From a bacterium (GTDB taxonomy: Bacteria > Cyanobacteriota > Vampirovibrionia > Gastranaerophilales > Gastranaerophilaceae), in assembly GCA_017409065.1 (NCBI GenBank), contig JAFQTK010000100.1, positions 1 to 32,436 of the forward strand: a DNA stretch of 32,436 nucleotides, in the 5' to 3' direction. A model generated the notes under the pieces. The model saw only the letters and a list, made by a program, of their open reading frames with translations, did not search any database and was not told the DNA's origin. Below, in pieces: positions 1-8,016 of the stretch (the stretch's first letter is position 1; each line of letters begins with the position of its first letter). Both the position numbers and the translations under genes were made by a program.

Positions 1-1898
1 AATGGAATTTCTAAATTAATATTTTTTAAATTATTTTTATGTGCATTAACAACTTTCAAAAACTGTCCGTTGCCTTCACGTCTTGTTTTAGGGACATCAA
101 TTTTTAATTTTCCACTCAAATACTGACCGGTTAATGAATTTTGTTCTTTTTCTATATCTTTGAGCAAACCCTTTGCAACAACATTGCCGCCAAATCGACC
201 TGCTTTAGGTCCAATATCAACAATATAATCAGCACTTCTAATAGTGTCTTCATCATGTTCAACAACAATTAAAGTATTTCCTAAATTGCGTAACTTTAAC
301 AATGTCTTAATTAACATATCATTATTGTACTGGTGCAACCCGATTGAAGGTTCATCCAAAACATACAACACTCCTGATAATCCACTACCAATTTGTGTCG
401 CTAATCTGATTCGCTGTGCCTCACCACCTGAAAGCGTTCCCGCCATACGAGCAAGATTTAAATAACTCAAGCCAACATCTATAAGAAATTTTAGCCTTGC
501 TCTAATTTCTTCCAATATTTGTTTAGCAATTTTCATTTCGTAATCAGAAAGCTCTATAAACAAATCAGAAATAAACTCAAAAGACTTTTCTATTGAAAGC
601 AAACAAAATTCATGAATATTAAGCCCCTTAATTCTTACACTCAAAGCGAACGGTTTAAGCCTTGCTCCTTTACAATCAGGACACGGCGTAGTTATCATAT
701 ATTTTTGAATTTCTTCTCGCCAATATTCACCACCCGCCTCATTATAACGTTTTTCCATATAAGGAATAACCCCCGGATAGAAAGAAGTCCTTGATTGATA
801 ACGATGAGTACCAAATTGTTTTACATGAATTTTTATTGCATCAGGTGAACCGTAAAGTATTATGTTTTGATGTTCTGCTGATAAATTTTCAAAAGGAGTA
901 TCAAGGTTTATATTATATGCTGTCGCAACAGACTTAATCAAATCTTCGTAATAATCAGCACCGGATTTTGCCCAAGGATAAATAGCTCCGTCTTTAAGAG
1001 ATTTCTTTTTATCAGGGACAACTAAATCTGCATCGACTCTATAATCTCCACCCAAACCATGACAAGTTTCACAAGCACCATAAGGACTATTGAAACTAAA
1101 AATCCTTGGAGCCAACTCTTCAAAACTTAGATTGCATTTAGCACAAGCAAGCTTCTCACTAAAAAGAATTTCTTTATCACCGATAACATCAGCTATAACA
1201 AGTCCGTTTGCCTTTTCCAATGCTATTTGAACACTATCTGCAAGTCTTGACTTAATACTTTCTTTAACCACAATTCTATCGACAACTATATCGATATGAT
1301 GTTTTTTTGTTTTAGTAATTTCAACATCATCTTCATCTAAGTTATAAACTGTTCCATCAACTCGAACTCGAATAAAACCTTCCTGTTTCAATTCTTCCAT
1401 CAATGAAGCATATTCACCTTTTTTACCTCTTACAATAGGTGCAATAATCTGTATTTTAGAACCTTCAGGTAAATTCAAAATTTTATCGACTATTTCATCC
1501 AATGTTTGTGGTTTTATCGGCTCACCGCACTTTGGACAAAATGGAACACCAATTCTTGCATACAATAATCTAAGATAATCATATATTTCAGTAACCGTCC
1601 CAACAGTCGAACGAGGATTGTTTGATGTGGATTTTTGGTCAATAGAAATTGCAGGAGAAAGTCCTTCAATACTTTCCACGTCAGGCTTATCCATTTGCCC
1701 CAAAAATTGCCTTGCATATGTAGAAAGACTTTCTACATAACGACGCTGCCCTTCTGCAAAAATTGTATCGAAGGCAAGCGAACTTTTTCCTGAACCGGAA
1801 ACCCCTGTAAAAACTATTAGTTCGTTTTTCGGCAGCTCCAAATCGATATTTTTCAAGTTATGTTGATTTGCTTTTCTGATTATAATATTGTCGTTCAT
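1..1898 (-). CDS. uvrA: UvrA, excinuclease ABC subunit A (C-terminus off window)
   Basis: Damage-recognition ATPase of nucleotide excision repair, which loads UvrB. About 632 of the usual ~940 residues are present; the gene runs off the left edge and lacks its C-terminal ABC half. Translation from ATG 1898 shows the N-terminal Walker A (GVSGSGKSSL), the UvrA signature LSTYARQFLGQM, a CPKCGEP zinc-binding segment near 1540, and further Cys pairs (CAKC, CETCHG near 1080-1145). Further on come the ABC signature LSGGEAQRIRLA and Walker B VLYVLDEPSIGLH near 350-400. Divergent from trxA. No Shine-Dalgarno precedes the ATG; instead a -10 (TATCAT) ends 6 nt upstream, so a leaderless transcript is predicted. 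The family assignment is certain. Confidence 0.97.
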   Translation of the reverse strand, partial: MNDNIIIRKANQHNLKNIDLELPKNELIVFTGVSGSGKSSLAFDTIFAEGQRRYVESLSTYARQFLGQMDKPDVESIEGLSPAISIDQKSTSNNPRSTVGTVTEIYDYLRLLYARIGVPFCPKCGEPIKPQTLDEIVDKILNLPEGSKIQIIAPIVRGKKGEYASLMEELKQEGFIRVRVDGTVYNLDEDDVEITKTKKHHIDIVVDRIVVKESIKSRLADSVQIALEKANGLVIADVIGDKEILFSEKLACAKCNLSFEELAPRIFSFNSPYGACETCHGLGGDYRVDADLVVPDKKKSLKDGAIYPWAKSGADYYEDLIKSVATAYNINLDTPFENLSAEHQNIILYGSPDAIKIHVKQFGTHRYQSRTSFYPGVIPYMEKRYNEAGGEYWREEIQKYMITTPCPDCKGARLKPFALSVRIKGLNIHEFCLLSIEKSFEFISDLFIELSDYEMKIAKQILEEIRARLKFLIDVGLSYLNLARMAGTLSGGEAQRIRLATQIGSGLSGVLYVLDEPSIGLHQYNNDMLIKTLLKLRNLGNTLIVVEHDEDTIRSADYIVDIGPKAGRFGGNVVAKGLLKDIEKEQNSLTGQYLSGKLKIDVPKTRREGNGQFLKVVNAHKNNLKNINLEIP

Positions 1899-1904
1899 AG
1901 TCAC

Positions 1905-1913
1905 ATGATAGCA
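1905..1913 (-). promoter_or_regulatory. uvrA extended -10 promoter, leaderless geometry
   Basis: On the minus strand TGC precedes TATCAT (hexamer at 1905-1910), followed by exactly 6 nt and then the uvrA ATG at 1898. Transcription would start at or next to the A of the ATG. A TTGACT lies 14 nt upstream of the hexamer, which is short for a -35, so recognition probably relies on the TG extension. No LexA-type box was recognised by eye. Confidence 0.55.
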
Positions 1914-1973
1914 CAATTTTTAAAAGTCAACATTTAAGTTAGAAAATTGAACTATATGCTAATTTTTATTATA

Positions 1974-1982
1974 TGTTATAAT
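1974..1982 (+). promoter_or_regulatory. trxA extended -10 promoter
   Basis: TGT followed by a perfect TATAAT (1977-1982). No good -35 lies at 16-18 nt (a TTGAAC at 1947 is 24 nt away), as expected for an extended -10 promoter. It predicts a start near 1989 and a very short leader containing the ribosome binding site. Confidence 0.55.
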
Positions 1983-2005
1983 TGGAACGTAAAAAGGAGG
2001 ATGTC

Positions 2006-2329
2006 ATGTCAAATGCTATCGAAATAAATGATTCATCATTTGAACAAGAAGTTTTAAATTCTGAAAATATTACAGTCGTTGATTTTTGGGCTCCATGGTG
2101 CGGTCCTTGCAGAAAATTGGGACCGGTTTTAGATGAAGTTGCATCTGAAATGGGCGACAAAGTTAAAGTTGTAAAACTAAATACAGATGAAAACTTAAAA
2201 ACAGCTAAAGAATATTCTATCAGTGGCTTGCCAACTGTTATGGTATTTAAAAACGGACAAGCAGTTGAAAGAATGGTAGGATTAATGCAAAAGTCTGCGT
2301 TAGTTTCAAATATTGAAAAACATCTATAA
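2006..2329 (+). CDS. trxA: Thioredoxin
   Basis: 107-residue disulfide reductase, recycled by thioredoxin reductase (trxB is at 17212-18156 here). The active site WCGPC places the redox cysteines at residues 32 and 35, the same numbering as E. coli Trx1; the preceding VVDFWAPW strand and the cis-proline segment GLPTVMVF are intact. The open frame extends to a TTG at 1982, but GGAGG at 1996-2000 with a 5-nt spacer to ATG 2006 fixes the start. Single-gene unit with its own extended -10 promoter and a strong terminator. Confidence 0.96.
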   Translation: MSNAIEINDSSFEQEVLNSENITVVDFWAPWCGPCRKLGPVLDEVASEMGDKVKVVKLNTDENLKTAKEYSISGLPTVMVFKNGQAVERMVGLMQKSALVSNIEKHL

Positions 2330-2340
2330 TAAAATGACTA

Positions 2341-2377
2341 AAAAAACGAGTCTTTGTTTTGCAAAGGCTCGTTTTTT
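2341..2377 (+). terminator. Intrinsic terminator of trxA
   Basis: Inverted repeat: arm 2341-2356 (AAAAAACGAGTCTTTG) and arm 2362-2377 (CAAAGGCTCGTTTTTT) with one T-G wobble and a 5-nt loop, ending in six Ts. It lies 11 nt after the trxA stop codon and just before the next promoter. Confidence 0.85.
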
Positions 2378-2383
2378 CATGTC

Positions 2384-2412
2384 TTGATTTTTCAATTAAA
2401 ACATACGATAAT
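2384..2412 (+). promoter_or_regulatory. Sigma-70-type promoter of the TPR gene, leaderless geometry
   Basis: TTGATT (2384-2389), a 17-nt spacer, then GATAAT (2407-2412). The hexamer is followed by exactly 6 nt and ATG 2419, which has no Shine-Dalgarno. The predicted start therefore coincides with the start codon. This also decides the gene start: longer in-frame readings begin inside the trxA terminator. Confidence 0.6.
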
Positions 2413-2418
2413 TTGTTT

Positions 2419-4443
2419 ATGGATATGAAATTAGGAAAAATTTTTAATATATCAATCCTATCCGCAGCGTTAATGTTGGGATGCTTAGACAGTACCGCTG
2501 AAGCTAAGATGTCATCTTTGGCTCACCAGTATTATGAATCAGCATGCCGCGCTGAAGCTGCCCATAATTATCTTCAAGCTATTGAACAAATGAAGCTTGC
2601 CATTCAAGAAACCCCTGATGATTCTTTGCTATATACAAAGTTAGCAGGGTTATATTCTGAAGTGGGTGATTGGCAAAATGCTCTTTCCATGTACAAAAGA
2701 GCAATAAAGTTACGTCCAAACGATGCATTCATTTATATAAGTGTTGGCAATATTTTTCAACAACAACACAAATATCCGGAAGCTTTTAGTGCTTATTATC
2801 AGGCTCTAAATATTTTCCCCGATTATACTTACAACTATTTAAACGTTGCTAACGTAAAATATTTAATGGGTGAAAAATCTGAGGCTCAAGAATATTACAA
2901 AACGTTCTTAAATTATTATCCTGATAATATTGAGGCAAGAGAAAATCTGGCATCAATCTATTTGGAAATGAATGAACCACAAAAAGCAGCAGACGAATAC
3001 ACAAAACTTTATTCATCAAACCCTAAATTGTTCAAAGAGTATTCTAATTACGGATTAGCACTTCTAAAAACGGGTAATTTTGACAATGCTTCAAATATGT
3101 TGAATGAAGCTATAAAAATCAATCCTGAGGATTATGCTGCACATGGTAATTTGGCACTAACTTATGTCAGATTAGAGCAGTTTGCAAATGCACTATCAGA
3201 ATTTGAAAAAGCATTTGAAATTAATCCTGAACTTAATACGTTGAAATTCGATTATGCAAATCTGTTGGCAGATATGGGACAAACCCAAAGTGCTATCGAA
3301 AAATACAATGAATATATTGCATTTAACCCTTCAAACCCTGATGTTTATATGAATTTAGGGATTTTATACTCAAAAGAAAAACAATATAAAAATGCAATTG
3401 AGTCTTTTTCTAAATCCTCAAAACTTAACCCGAGTAATATTGAAGTAAAAAAAGAACTCGCTCGAGCATACCACATGGATTCTCAGTATAAAAATGCTAT
3501 AACTATTTATAACCAACTTTTAGCTGAAGACAAAGAAAATTATGACTTACTTTTAGACAAAGCACTTGCAACTCATGCCAGTGGTAATGCGACCGACGCA
3601 ATTACGTTATACAAAAAATTGTTAGAAACAAAAGAAGATTCAAGAGTTGTTGAAAATCTTGCTAAAGCATACGTTATGAAAGGCAACGAACTCAAACAAG
3701 AAGGAAATTACAAAAAAGCCATTGAAAACTATGACTTAGCAAAGAAAGTAAATGAAAAAGAAGTTGAAGCATATGAGGCTAGTGCAAAATCTTATGAACA
3801 GCTTGGAGAAAAAGAAAAAGTTGTAGAAAATTTAGCTAAAGCAGTTGAGTTGGAACCGGAAAATAATGATATTATTTTTGAGTATGCTGGAACACTTTCT
3901 AAATATGACATGGATGCCGAAGCTAAAGATGTTTATTCTCAAATGATTGAAAAAAATCCACAAAATGTTGATGCTTTAGTATCTTTAGGCGATATGCATT
4001 TAAAATCAAAAGAATATAACCTTGCGGTTGAAGATTTTAGTAAAGCTACAGAATTAGCTCCAGAGAATGAAGTTATTTTAATCAAGCTAGGAAATGCCTT
4101 TAAGTTAGGTGAAAATAACGAAAAAGCACTGGAAACATACAAAAAAGTCATTGAACTTAATGAAAAAAATACAGATGCATTGTTTAATATTGGGTTAATT
4201 CTTGCAGAACAATCAGACATTGACGGGTCTAAAAATCAGTTTCAAAAGATTATTGAAATAAATCCTGAATATGACTATGCCTACTACGCATTAGCTATGG
4301 CTTATGAAGCGGAAAATAATTTCAAAGAAGCTATTACTAATTATGAAAAATTCCTTGCAATTTCAACCGACGAAGCTGTAAATAAAGAGATAAAGGAAAA
4401 AGTTGAATATCTCAAAAATAAAGTTGCTACAAATGAAAATTAA
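2419..4443 (+). CDS. Large TPR-repeat protein with N-terminal signal sequence
   Basis: 674 residues. A hydrophobic N-terminus ending in LMLGC, followed by AEA, looks like a signal peptide (lipoprotein-type, or cleaved by signal peptidase I after AEA). The rest is about 17 consecutive 34-residue tetratricopeptide repeats with the usual signature (A/G-x-Y...A...P). TPR solenoids are protein-interaction scaffolds; the partner cannot be read from sequence. ATG 2419 is chosen because the frame upstream runs into the trxA terminator and because a promoter ends 6 nt before it; ATG 2425 is an alternative. Its 3' end overlaps the next gene by 11 nt, so the two are translationally coupled. First gene of the cluster leading to lgt. 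Confidence 0.85.
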   Translation: MDMKLGKIFNISILSAALMLGCLDSTAEAKMSSLAHQYYESACRAEAAHNYLQAIEQMKLAIQETPDDSLLYTKLAGLYSEVGDWQNALSMYKRAIKLRPNDAFIYISVGNIFQQQHKYPEAFSAYYQALNIFPDYTYNYLNVANVKYLMGEKSEAQEYYKTFLNYYPDNIEARENLASIYLEMNEPQKAADEYTKLYSSNPKLFKEYSNYGLALLKTGNFDNASNMLNEAIKINPEDYAAHGNLALTYVRLEQFANALSEFEKAFEINPELNTLKFDYANLLADMGQTQSAIEKYNEYIAFNPSNPDVYMNLGILYSKEKQYKNAIESFSKSSKLNPSNIEVKKELARAYHMDSQYKNAITIYNQLLAEDKENYDLLLDKALATHASGNATDAITLYKKLLETKEDSRVVENLAKAYVMKGNELKQEGNYKKAIENYDLAKKVNEKEVEAYEASAKSYEQLGEKEKVVENLAKAVELEPENNDIIFEYAGTLSKYDMDAEAKDVYSQMIEKNPQNVDALVSLGDMHLKSKEYNLAVEDFSKATELAPENEVILIKLGNAFKLGENNEKALETYKKVIELNEKNTDALFNIGLILAEQSDIDGSKNQFQKIIEINPEYDYAYYALAMAYEAENNFKEAITNYEKFLAISTDEAVNKEIKEKVEYLKNKVATNEN

Positions 4444-4840
4444 GTATTTTTTAAGTTTATTAGTTCTTTTTTGTACAATGTTCTTGTGCGGCTGCGATAA
4501 AGAAAAAGCAGTTATATTGTTCAACAATCAGCCCATCAATTCTCAAACGGTTTATGCCCCTATTGATTTTTTTGAGTTAGGAGAAACAACTCACTTCGTT
4601 ATTTTTAATCCTAAAGGTTTTGAATCACCTTATTTAAGATTACAAATTATAAAAAAAGAAACAAAAACAAAAAACTGGGGATTCAAAATTTATACATCTA
4701 AAAATTTAAAAATTGACGATACAAAAAATTATTATATCGATTCCTTTAAATTAGAAAAGGCTGGAACATATATTGTATCTGTATTTTACTTAAGTGACTT
4801 AAATAGACCAATTGTTCGTGGAATTTTTACTATTAAATAA
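4433..4840 (+). CDS. Predicted lipoprotein, beta-rich, unknown function
   Basis: 135 residues from ATG 4433; an in-frame ATG at 4403 lies deep inside the TPR gene and would put ten polar residues before the signal peptide. The N-terminus is a textbook lipoprotein signal: basic MKIK, a hydrophobic stretch, then the lipobox LCGC. The mature part alternates short hydrophobic strands with polar turns (THFVIFNP, YLRLQII, GTYIVSVFYL), suggesting a small beta-sandwich, but I do not recognise a family. Overlaps the TPR gene by 11 nt, and its TAA overlaps the next ATG (TAATG). Probably anchored in the membrane and acting with the preceding TPR protein (inference). Confidence 0.75.
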   Translation: MKIKYFLSLLVLFCTMFLCGCDKEKAVILFNNQPINSQTVYAPIDFFELGETTHFVIFNPKGFESPYLRLQIIKKETKTKNWGFKIYTSKNLKIDDTKNYYIDSFKLEKAGTYIVSVFYLSDLNRPIVRGIFTIK

Positions 4841-5235
4841 TGAAAAAATGGTTAAAATATTTTTTAAATAGAATAACAGCACCAAAATACAAGCGTAGCG
4901 GGCAATGCAAACAATGTGGAGAATGTTGCCGTTCTATCGTACTTTCTGATAACGGAAAAGAAGTCACTAGCATTGAAGAATTTGAATTATTGCGAGATAA
5001 ATACAAAAAATACAATCATTTTGAACCCGTAAAGCACAACGAACAGGGAACATTACTATTTAAATGCAAATCTTTAGATGACAATAATCGATGCAGAGAT
5101 TATTTTTTTCGTTCGTTATATTGCCGAAGATATCCTGATATCGATAAAAAATTTATATTAGCAGGTGGGGTTTTATTGGATAATTGCGGATATAAAATTG
5201 AACCTTCAAAAAAATTTTCTGACTACTTGGATTAA
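4840..5235 (+). CDS. YkgJ-type cysteine-cluster protein
   Basis: 131 residues. The N-terminal motif C-x2-C-x2-CC (Cys 23, 26, 29, 30; CKQCGECC) followed by later cysteines (CKS, RCRDY, YCRRYPD, NCGYKI) is the pattern of the YkgJ/UPF0153 family, proposed to bind a metal ion or Fe-S cluster; its biochemical role is not established. The ATG overlaps the upstream lipoprotein stop by one base, so it is in the same operon. Basic N-terminus (MKKWLKYFLNR) but no signal peptide, so it is probably cytoplasmic. Confidence 0.8.
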   Translation: MKKWLKYFLNRITAPKYKRSGQCKQCGECCRSIVLSDNGKEVTSIEEFELLRDKYKKYNHFEPVKHNEQGTLLFKCKSLDDNNRCRDYFFRSLYCRRYPDIDKKFILAGGVLLDNCGYKIEPSKKFSDYLD

Positions 5236-5323
5236 TCCTCTGTTTGTTTGAACTTTTGTTTAGATTATTGCACATAATTTTATTTTTTCTTATCATAAGG
5301 TTATAAATTTTGGAGTTTATATA

Positions 5324-5938
5324 ATGAAAAGAATATTAACTGTTTTGACTATTTTATTTGCATCAGTTTTAACAACTGCCTGTATAAATAACTTTGCAAT
5401 ACAAGAGCTTAACAATAAAGCAAAAGCATATTTGGATGCAGGAGATGCCGAAAAAGCCATATGTAGATATAAATCCAGTTTGGACTTGGATGCAAGTGTT
5501 TTTGAAACAAACTACAATCTTGGCGTTGCATACATTACGATAAAAAGTTACAGCGAAGCAATTAACATACTAAAAAATGCGATTAAAATAAATCCTGAAA
5601 TCCCAGATACATATTATTCTTTAGCAGTTGCACAAGAAAATATCGGTTTCAATATTATTAACGGAGTAGAAGAAGTTAAAATTAAATGTACTATCGGAGA
5701 TGATGATGACTCTGATGAAATATCTTCAAATAAAGAAAAGAAAACTACTGAATTAAGTACTGAAGATAAAAAAGAAATAACCGAACTGTTTATGCTTGCT
5801 ATTGATAATTATAATCATTATCTAATGCTTAGTCCGACCGCACCTGATAAAGATAAAGTTGCAGAAAGAGTTGAGGACTTAAACAAAGAATTAATCAAAT
5901 ATTCTCCAAGAAGATACCCAACAAAAACAGAGGACTAG
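5324..5938 (+). CDS. TPR-containing lipoprotein
   Basis: 204 residues. The N-terminal signal MKRILTVLTILFASVLTTAC ends in a near-lipobox (TTAC, Cys20). Then come about three TPR units (residues ~27-110) and an acidic, low-complexity insert (DDDDSDE near residue 125), followed by a helical tail. It resembles outer-membrane assembly TPR lipoproteins in build only. GGAG at 5312-5315 sits 8 nt before the ATG. There is an 88-nt gap after the YkgJ gene, so it may have its own promoter; the stop is 3 nt before lgt, whose product would lipidate it. Confidence 0.75.
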   Translation: MKRILTVLTILFASVLTTACINNFAIQELNNKAKAYLDAGDAEKAICRYKSSLDLDASVFETNYNLGVAYITIKSYSEAINILKNAIKINPEIPDTYYSLAVAQENIGFNIINGVEEVKIKCTIGDDDDSDEISSNKEKKTTELSTEDKKEITELFMLAIDNYNHYLMLSPTAPDKDKVAERVEDLNKELIKYSPRRYPTKTED

Positions 5939-5941
5939 TCT

Positions 5942-6730
5942 ATGCTTTCTCCGGAAAGTACTGTTGCTCTAAATATAGGCAATTTTCCACTAAAGTTTTA
6001 TAGTATAACTATGTTCTTGGCTATTTTATCGGGTTCTATATTGAGTTGTTTTATAGCCAAAAAATATTATAAAGAAATAAATATTGAAAAATTCCTTGAT
6101 ATGCTACCAATAGTAGTAATCTCAGCTATTTTGGGTGCAAGATTATACTACGTTATACTTGATTGGGGATATTATTCAAATAATTTGACAGAAATTTTTG
6201 CAATTTGGAACGGTGGTTTGTCCATACATGGAGGAATTATAGGTGGATTCCTAAGCGGCTATTTATACATAAAAAAACACTCATTGAATCTATGGAAATA
6301 CGCAGATATTTTTACTTATGGATTGGTTTTAGGACAAGTAATAGGACGAATTGGTAATTTTTTTAATATTGAAGCCTTTGGAAAGCCTTGCTCTTTTTCG
6401 GAAATACTTTGTCTATATGTCCCACTTGAAAAACGACCTATGGGATATACTCATTTTGAATTTTTTCATCCGACATTTTTATACGAAATGATATGGAATA
6501 CATTTGTACTATTAGTTTTATTCTTTGGGATTCGAAAATTTACAAAAAATATTGACGGCTTAATATTTTTCTCTTATTTAATTTTGTACTCACTCGGAAG
6601 ATTTTTTATTGAAGGGCTAAGATTAGACAGTATTTTAACATTTGGGAATTTTCATATTGCACAACTGGTCTGTGTTTTAATTATTTTACTTTCCGTTTTT
6701 ATGATTTCAATTTTAAAACTTAAAGATTAA
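5942..6730 (+). CDS. lgt: Prolipoprotein diacylglyceryl transferase
   Basis: 262-residue, multi-spanning inner-membrane enzyme that transfers diacylglycerol from phosphatidylglycerol to the lipobox cysteine, the first step of lipoprotein maturation. The family motifs are intact: GGLSIHGG (residues 91-98) and the Lgt signature GRIGNFFNIE (residues 135-144), plus LGARLYYV and the C-terminal GRFFIEGLR. About seven hydrophobic segments are visible. Length is normal for the family. It starts 3 nt after the TPR lipoprotein stop and closes a cluster encoding up to three candidate lipoproteins. Confidence 0.95.
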   Translation: MLSPESTVALNIGNFPLKFYSITMFLAILSGSILSCFIAKKYYKEINIEKFLDMLPIVVISAILGARLYYVILDWGYYSNNLTEIFAIWNGGLSIHGGIIGGFLSGYLYIKKHSLNLWKYADIFTYGLVLGQVIGRIGNFFNIEAFGKPCSFSEILCLYVPLEKRPMGYTHFEFFHPTFLYEMIWNTFVLLVLFFGIRKFTKNIDGLIFFSYLILYSLGRFFIEGLRLDSILTFGNFHIAQLVCVLIILLSVFMISILKLKD

Positions 6731-6815
6731 TAATATTCATGGCAATTTTTTTAACTAAAATGTTTTTATATAAGTAAGTTAGTTTTTTATTGTGAAATTG
6801 TAGAAAGGTTGTGTT

Positions 6816-7352
6816 ATGAGTTTTACAGATGCTATGAATCATGCAATGTTAACAAATCCTATTATTAACCCAGTAGGCTTTAGTCAGCATGTTCTAAATC
6901 CCAATGCAGAACCAACTATTTTAGACAGCCCAATAGTTAAATATGCCGTAAATAATAACCGTAAAGCAGAAGAAACAATGCAAGCTAATGGTGTTAACGG
7001 AACAACGGTTGCTGTTTCCGGTGCCGTTGGTGCAGGTCTGGGAGCTTTAGGGGGTGACAGGTTTGTGAAAGCTAATCTGGCACACAAAGCAACATTGGCA
7101 TCTGAAGAAGGTGTAAAAAATGCACTAAAACAACAATTTAAAGCTTTACCTAATGAAGCATTTGAAGCAATGTGGAAGGATATTAAGGATAAGAAGTTAT
7201 CAGAAGCAAAGACAGCTCTCTCAGAAGCCGAAGCATTAGCAAAAAAATGCAAAACAAAATGGATGCTGATAGGTGCCACTGCTTTAGGTCTTATTGGTGC
7301 CGGCCTTGGCGTAAAATTGGGAAAAACCGATAACAAGACACAAAATGCATAA
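6816..7352 (+). CDS. Hypothetical protein with two glycine-rich hydrophobic segments
   Basis: 178 residues, no family recognised. Two short glycine-rich hydrophobic stretches, AVSGAVGAGLGALGG (about residues 67-81) and MLIGATALGLIGAGLGVKLG (about 150-169), look like glycine-zipper membrane helices. They flank an Ala/Lys/Glu-rich helical middle (about 85-148). No signal peptide; the N-terminus is polar. AGAAAGG at 6802-6808 lies 7 nt before the ATG. Monocistronic, with a perfect terminator directly after it. Glycine-zipper pairs occur in pore-forming and membrane-remodelling proteins, but there is no further support for such a role. Confidence 0.7.
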   Translation: MSFTDAMNHAMLTNPIINPVGFSQHVLNPNAEPTILDSPIVKYAVNNNRKAEETMQANGVNGTTVAVSGAVGAGLGALGGDRFVKANLAHKATLASEEGVKNALKQQFKALPNEAFEAMWKDIKDKKLSEAKTALSEAEALAKKCKTKWMLIGATALGLIGAGLGVKLGKTDNKTQNA

Positions 7353-7356
7353 AATT

Positions 7357-7383
7357 AAGGGTAGATAACAATCTACCCTTTTT
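7357..7383 (+). terminator. Intrinsic terminator after the glycine-rich gene
   Basis: Perfect 10-bp stem: AAGGGTAGAT (7357-7366) and ATCTACCCTT (7371-7380) with loop AACA, followed by Ts. It starts 4 nt after the stop codon. Confidence 0.85.
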
Positions 7384-7397
7384 ATTGTTTAAATAAA

Positions 7398-7427
7398 TTA
7401 GCACATATTAAGTAATTATGCTATTAT
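7398..7427 (+). promoter_or_regulatory. Promoter of the HTH/coiled-coil gene
   Basis: TTAGCA (7398-7403), an 18-nt spacer, then TATTAT (7422-7427) with an upstream TGC extension (7419-7421). Predicted start near 7434, giving a leader of about 30 nt. Confidence 0.5.
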
Positions 7428-7464
7428 TAATTGTAGGGTATCGTAATTAGAGTTAGGATTTTTC

Positions 7465-8004
7465 ATGTTTACTGTAAACAATATTGTTGAAAAGTTAAAC
7501 TTTTTTGATGTCGATTGTGATATTTATCAAGTCGAAAGTTTGATTAAAAAGCTCAGACTGGAGCCTATTTTTGAAAATGATTCCGGAGAATTATATTACG
7601 ACGACGAATCTTATGAAGCCATAAAAAGCTATTTAGAAGTTAAAAAATCACAGTCTGAAACTAAAATCGCTGAACTTGTCGATGAAATTACCACTTTAAA
7701 TAAAGAAGAAAAACCAGAACAAACAGCTCTAACTGTTGACAAAACAGGAAAAAGCATAGAAGTAATTGCAAAAACACTTTCTCAACAAATTACAAATGAT
7801 TTGACCGATTTTATCAAAAAAAATCTTTCTGTTGAAGAAGCTTTTAAGGCTGGTGTTTTCAAAAGGGATAATGAAATTCTTTCTAAAAAACTTCAAGATA
7901 CTATTAACGATAACAAAAAATTAATTGAAAAAATAAGACAATTAGAATACGAAATTCACAAGTTTCATCCCGTATTTGGCAACATCTATGTCAAAAGCAA
8001 ATAA
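7465..8004 (+). CDS. Putative HTH protein with coiled coil
   Basis: 179 residues. The first ~60 (IVEKLNFFDVDCDIYQVESL...) are compatible with a MerR-like winged helix: a helix-turn-helix stretch, a GELYYDDES hairpin, then a helix. A long charged helical region follows, ending in a clear coiled coil (about residues 135-170, ILSKKLQDTINDNKKLIEKI). This layout is typical of MerR-like DNA-binding proteins with an effector or dimerisation helix, but the HTH is weak by eye. AGGA with an 8-nt spacer precedes the ATG. The stop lies 12 nt before the tRNA nucleotidyltransferase start, so they are probably co-transcribed. Confidence 0.6.
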   Translation: MFTVNNIVEKLNFFDVDCDIYQVESLIKKLRLEPIFENDSGELYYDDESYEAIKSYLEVKKSQSETKIAELVDEITTLNKEEKPEQTALTVDKTGKSIEVIAKTLSQQITNDLTDFIKKNLSVEEAFKAGVFKRDNEILSKKLQDTINDNKKLIEKIRQLEYEIHKFHPVFGNIYVKSK

Positions 8005-8016
8005 GAAAGGATTCCA

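Noticed and set aside
244-794. Plus-strand reading frames at 244-465 and 612-794
   Set aside because: They lie antisense to the strongly supported uvrA coding frame and have no ribosome binding site or recognisable motif.
2359-2418. N-terminal extension of the TPR protein from 2359
   Set aside because: It would begin inside the trxA terminator hairpin and put a polar 20-residue segment before the signal peptide.
4833-5015. Minus-strand 60-residue frame over the YkgJ gene
   Set aside because: Overlaps a Cys-motif gene that is translationally coupled to its neighbour; no start signals.
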